From contig CAXNMJ010000001.1 in NCBI GenBank assembly GCA_964203655.1, positions 310,001 to 374,000 of the forward strand: a stretch of 64,000 nt of DNA. Direction: 5' to 3'. Made by a program: the position numbers and the translations under genes. How positions within the stretch are numbered: position 1 is the first letter of the stretch; every line of letters begins with the position of its first letter. Shown here one piece after another: positions 61,384-64,000 of this stretch. Origin of the DNA: BACL27 sp947488385 (GTDB lineage Bacteria > Actinomycetota > Acidimicrobiia > Acidimicrobiales > Ilumatobacteraceae). Below the pieces are notes generated by a model. That model did not search any database. It was not told the DNA's origin and saw nothing but the letters and a program-made list of their open reading frames with translations.

Positions 61384-62454
61384 CTAGCTAGCTGAATTAC
61401 TAGCCGAGTACCGCGACAATACGCTTCGCGCCGTCTCGGTAGCCAAATTTTTGTACTGAGCAGGCTTAAGCACTTTCACACCCTTGCCTGCACGCAACAA
61501 AAGTCGACCCAACCAATGACTAGACGTAACAGACATCGTTAGGTCCACACTTCCGTCTGCATTATCAACTCGCGAGACGTATGGATACGACTCAACGATC
61601 CAGCGCGCTGATTTCTGAACCCGCAGGGTCACCTGTTGCAAACTCTCTGAAAACCACGGCAATTCGTCATCACGCACTTCTCGCAATTGATCAAATATTT
61701 CGGTTCCCGAGAGTTGTTCGATTCGATCTACTCGAAAAACTCGGTCTTCGCCCGACAAATGGTCATCAGCCGCCACATACCATCGACCCGCATCTTCAAA
61801 CACTTTTCGCGCAGTAATTGTTCGCATTGTGCGCTTTTGCGTCGCCGGCGAAAAATACTCGATCTCTTGACGCTCGCCCGAACTTGCGGCTGTCAAAAGT
61901 TCTTTCACATAACGAGCCTTGGGCAGTTGAACTTTGATCGTTTCGGCACCCGAAGGCATGAGTGGCGCAAGTTTGGTCAACGCTGAAGCCAGCGGGCCTT
62001 TTTTGTTTGCACCCGGCAACTGCATTGCCGTCTGTGCCATCACCGACACGGCAAATAGTTCTGCGGTGCTCAGCTTCAATGGCCGCGAGAACACCAACGG
62101 CACTTCGGCAATCACCATGCCGTTATCCATATATACGTCAATCAACGCGTCTGGCGTATACGGCGGCACACCGCACACGGCGGCCATCTGTAGATCTTCG
62201 ATGAGCTCAGCCTCAGTCAAATTAAATTGACGGGCCATTGTCGAAATCTTTACTCGTTGACGTTGCATAATCCACGGCAACATCACTAACAAAACGCTCA
62301 CCCGCTGGGCGGCACTTCGCGGACCGCGACGTGCAGGTCGGCTAGCAGTTTTTGCTGCACTCTTTTTTGCCGTGCGCTTTTTCGCTGGGCGTGTTTTTAC
62401 TGGGCGTGTTTTCACCGGCTTGCGGGTCGACTTGGCTTTCTTTTTGGTCGCCAT
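61384..62454 (-). CDS. pafC: PafC-like WYL-domain transcriptional regulator with basic N-terminal tail
   Basis: A 356-residue WYL regulator from ATG 62454, whose A of ATG is shared with the TGA of pafB. After a helix-turn-helix part (RVSVLLVMLPWIMQRQRVKI and FNLTEAELIEDLQMAAVCGV) comes the WYL domain with GRWYVAADDHLSGEDRVFRV and DRIEQL, and a WCX C-terminal domain. PafBC in mycobacteria activates a LexA-independent DNA-damage regulon by binding ssDNA. This PafC has about 50 extra N-terminal residues rich in Lys, Arg and Ala (KKKAKSTRKPVKTRPVKTRP) encoded partly by a 15-bp tandem repeat. No proteasome or pafA gene is in the window. Confidence 0.9.
   Translation of the reverse strand: MATKKKAKSTRKPVKTRPVKTRPAKKRTAKKSAAKTASRPARRGPRSAAQRVSVLLVMLPWIMQRQRVKISTMARQFNLTEAELIEDLQMAAVCGVPPYTPDALIDVYMDNGMVIAEVPLVFSRPLKLSTAELFAVSVMAQTAMQLPGANKKGPLASALTKLAPLMPSGAETIKVQLPKARYVKELLTAASSGERQEIEYFSPATQKRTMRTITARKVFEDAGRWYVAADDHLSGEDRVFRVDRIEQLSGTEIFDQLREVRDDELPWFSESLQQVTLRVQKSARWIVESYPYVSRVDNADGSVDLTMSVTSSHWLGRLLLRAGKGVKVLKPAQYKNLATETARSVLSRYSASNSAS
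62385..62414. repeat. 15-bp tandem repeat in pafC
   Basis: Two 15-bp units (ctgggcgtgttttta and ctgggcgtgttttca on the plus strand) encode the repeated KTRPV/KTRPA of the PafC tail. Frame-preserving expansion or loss is possible. Confidence 0.75.
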
Positions 62455-63404
62455 CACTTACCTGCCGAAAGTTCTTCGAGCCACTGCACTATTTGCTCGC
62501 GAACAGTCTGGGGCTCGAGTACCTCGGCACTCTCAACCATCGCGAACAACCACAACCGAAAAGCATCAAGATTCGCGCACGGAATCGAGAACTCAACACT
62601 GCCATCATCTCGATCTTTAATCACCGAAGATTCGCCAAACTCCCGCCTCACACCAGCCGCCAGCGCAGCATCAACTAGCACTACCGCCGTGGTCACTTCC
62701 CCGTCACCTGCGGCCAACATTTGTTTTTCTGTTGGCACTGCGCCAGCAACATCAAAGTTTTCTGGGGTTTTAAATGCACGGGCCTCACCAGCGGTCACTT
62801 CGCCTTCAATTCGATCAACACGAAACACACGTTGATCTCGACGCAGGTGGTCAAACCCGATGATGTACCAAAACCCACTACGCGAGAGCATGCCGTAAGG
62901 GTCAACTTGGCGTTGCTCCCCCTTATATTCGAAATTTAGTGTTCGTCGTTTCATCACAGCATCGGTGATCATGCTCATGTTTTGATCCACGAGCCCGATA
63001 TTCACGCTCATCGAGGCCTTGCGCAGAATTCGCTCGCCGCCCAGCTTCCAAAGTGCTTCCTCGCCATGCTGCGCACCAAGGTGAACAGTCGCCACCGCCA
63101 ATTGCAGTGCTGTGCGCTCTTCTTCGGTCAATCTCAAGTCACTGAGTTCGTAGTTTGAACGATTCACCCAATATGTAACTTCGCCAGCGGCGTCTCCACC
63201 CAATGTTTTTGTCTCAATCGGAATTCCCATTTCACGCAACGCGGCTTTGTCACGCTCAAATGCCGCACGAGCCGCTTCATCACTATCGGGATACTGCTTG
63301 CCCAACTCTTGGCGAACTTGGCGCAGAGTCAAAGGTTTCGCTCGATCAACGAGCAAGGCCAGCAGATTCATCATCCGTTCTGCTTGAGAAACTTTGACTG
63401 CCAT
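62454..63404 (-). CDS. pafB: PafB-like WYL-domain transcriptional regulator
   Basis: A 316-residue WYL regulator. N-terminal winged helix: VSQAERMMNLLALLVDRAKP, LTLRQVRQELGKQYPDSDEA. WYL domain: QRQVDPYGMLSRSGFWYIIG and DQRVFRVDRIEGEVTAGEAR. The C-terminal WCX part ends EPQTVREQIVQWLEELSAGK. It overlaps pafC by one base (TGATG), the usual pafB-pafC order, so they are made together and likely act as a heterodimer or fused-like unit in the DNA-damage response. Confidence 0.92.
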   Translation of the reverse strand: MAVKVSQAERMMNLLALLVDRAKPLTLRQVRQELGKQYPDSDEAARAAFERDKAALREMGIPIETKTLGGDAAGEVTYWVNRSNYELSDLRLTEEERTALQLAVATVHLGAQHGEEALWKLGGERILRKASMSVNIGLVDQNMSMITDAVMKRRTLNFEYKGEQRQVDPYGMLSRSGFWYIIGFDHLRRDQRVFRVDRIEGEVTAGEARAFKTPENFDVAGAVPTEKQMLAAGDGEVTTAVVLVDAALAAGVRREFGESSVIKDRDDGSVEFSIPCANLDAFRLWLFAMVESAEVLEPQTVREQIVQWLEELSAGK

Positions 63405-63457
63405 ATACCAAGCGTAGGTCCCCTACCTCGGCGCACCAAGCAACTCTTGACTGTGCG

Positions 63458-64000
63458 TTATTTTGATTTTCGCGACTGGCGATACCAGCCAATCAGGCTT
63501 TTGGTCGAAGAGTCATTAACTGCAGAATCGCTCTGCGAAGTTTCTTTGGTTGTTTCATCATTTATTTGATGCGAAATTTCAATCGACAAAGTTTTGCCCA
63601 ATTCAACACCCCATTGGTCAAAACTATTTATTTGCGTGATAACGCCAAACACAAAAACACGGTGCTCATACATCGCAATCAAAGCGCCGAGAGTTCTAGC
63701 GTCAAGCGTCTTGGCGATCAAAGTCGTAGATGGCCGATTTCCGGGCATCAACCGATGCGGGGCATCTTTGTCAGTTTTGATTTCGTCTTTTGTCAAGCCA
63801 AATGCCAATGCTTTGCTTTGGGCAAACATATTCGCAATCAACGCATCATGTGAAGCCTGATCAACATTGCTGATTTTGGCAAAACCAATGAATTCGCTCG
63901 GCACGGCTTGTGTGCCCTGATGCAGCATCTGCATAAATGCATGCTGTGAGTTCGTTCCGACCCCACCCCAAATCACAGGTGACGTCGAAATCTCGCTAGT
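63458..64000 (-). CDS. pgi: Glucose-6-phosphate isomerase (C-terminal 180 residues only)
   Basis: The start lies beyond the right edge; 181 codons including the stop are in the window. VIWGGVGTNSQHAFMQMLHQ contains the GTNGQHSFYQ-like active-site region, and NSFDQWGVELGKTLSIEISH matches PGI signature 2 (usually GSFDQWGVELGK). PGI interconverts glucose-6-P and fructose-6-P, which feeds mannose-6-P for the GDP-sugar pathway. The end shows an acidic/Ser-Thr-rich tail (NDETTKETSQSDSAVNDSST) longer than in E. coli. Confidence 0.93.
   Translation of the reverse strand, partial: TSEISTSPVIWGGVGTNSQHAFMQMLHQGTQAVPSEFIGFAKISNVDQASHDALIANMFAQSKALAFGLTKDEIKTDKDAPHRLMPGNRPSTTLIAKTLDARTLGALIAMYEHRVFVFGVITQINSFDQWGVELGKTLSIEISHQINDETTKETSQSDSAVNDSSTKSLIGWYRQSRKSK

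Noticed and set aside
1..64000. CRISPR arrays, insertion sequences, prophage, tRNA and rRNA genes
   Set aside because: I looked for regularly spaced repeats, transposase or integrase motifs, terminal inverted repeats and tRNA T-loop signatures and found none convincing.

Overview
This 64 kb window is bacterial chromosome from an actinomycete, most likely a low-GC aquatic member of class Acidimicrobiia. A WhiB-type iron-sulphur regulator, the PafB/PafC WYL pair, coenzyme F420 genes (cofC, cofD, cofE), actinobacterial families (DUF3499, DUF3039, DUF5719), group II truncated haemoglobin, MenB and an ImuA'/ImuB/DnaE2 mutasome together point to Actinomycetota. The base composition is near 50% GC by eye, and the many GTG and TTG starts and 1-4 nt gene overlaps fit a streamlined genome. 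The class assignment is inference. No tRNA, rRNA, CRISPR array, insertion sequence or prophage was found.

Layout. 1-4.9 kb (minus): a catabolic operon of aldehyde dehydrogenase, beta-hydroxyacid dehydrogenase, class II aldolase, Zn-alcohol dehydrogenase and an enolase-superfamily dehydratase cut by the window edge. 5-8.8 kb: Stf0-like sulfotransferase, MenB, an rRNA/tRNA 2'-O-methyltransferase, truncated haemoglobin and a crotonase. 8.8-15 kb (minus): comF-secA-prfB-ftsE-ftsX. 15-22.2 kb: a YczE-like membrane protein, then a minus-strand operon DUF3499 - CPBP protease - PTPS-related membrane protein - manB - Trm112-like - ahcY. 22.3-30.9 kb: ftsH, thioredoxin-like, DUF5719, a giant GT2 membrane protein and a flippase-like protein. 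30.9-40.9 kb: gmd, cofD, cofE, a degenerate SDR, an NDP-mannose pyrophosphorylase, three GT4 enzymes and GDP-fucose synthase. 40.9-43.3 kb: rhomboid and small genes. 43.3-49.4 kb: dnaE2, NUDIX, imuB, imuA' with two perfect SOS boxes. 50-57.5 kb: acyl-CoA dehydrogenase, a badly frameshifted DUF2142 gene, rnhB, selD, an unknown gene, gpsA and cofC. 57.5-64 kb: a 28-residue lysine-rich microprotein, HU, PIN-PhoH, WhiB, an epoxide-hydrolase-like gene, a DEDDh exonuclease, pafC, pafB and partial pgi.

How they work together. ManB, the NDP-mannose pyrophosphorylase, Gmd and Fcl make a complete route from mannose-6-phosphate to GDP-L-fucose, and four glycosyltransferases plus a flippase-like protein suggest a fucose-containing surface polysaccharide. 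Parts of the gene order (manB-DUF3499-F420 genes-ahcY, and gpsA-cofC-hup) resemble two neighbourhoods in Mycobacterium. The mutasome and PafBC represent the LexA-dependent and LexA-independent DNA-damage responses.

Main caution. At least eleven reading-frame breaks occur in recognisable genes outside the DUF2142 locus, two of them in the essential gene secA, and every one is a net +1 shift. This is best explained by one-base insertion errors in the sequence. I give merged coordinates for these genes. The DUF2142 locus has about ten more breaks in 1.5 kb and may be a true pseudogene. The most interesting candidates for new biology are the detached lysine-rich tail protein next to HU, the short-chain dehydrogenase without its catalytic triad, and the basic extension on PafC.
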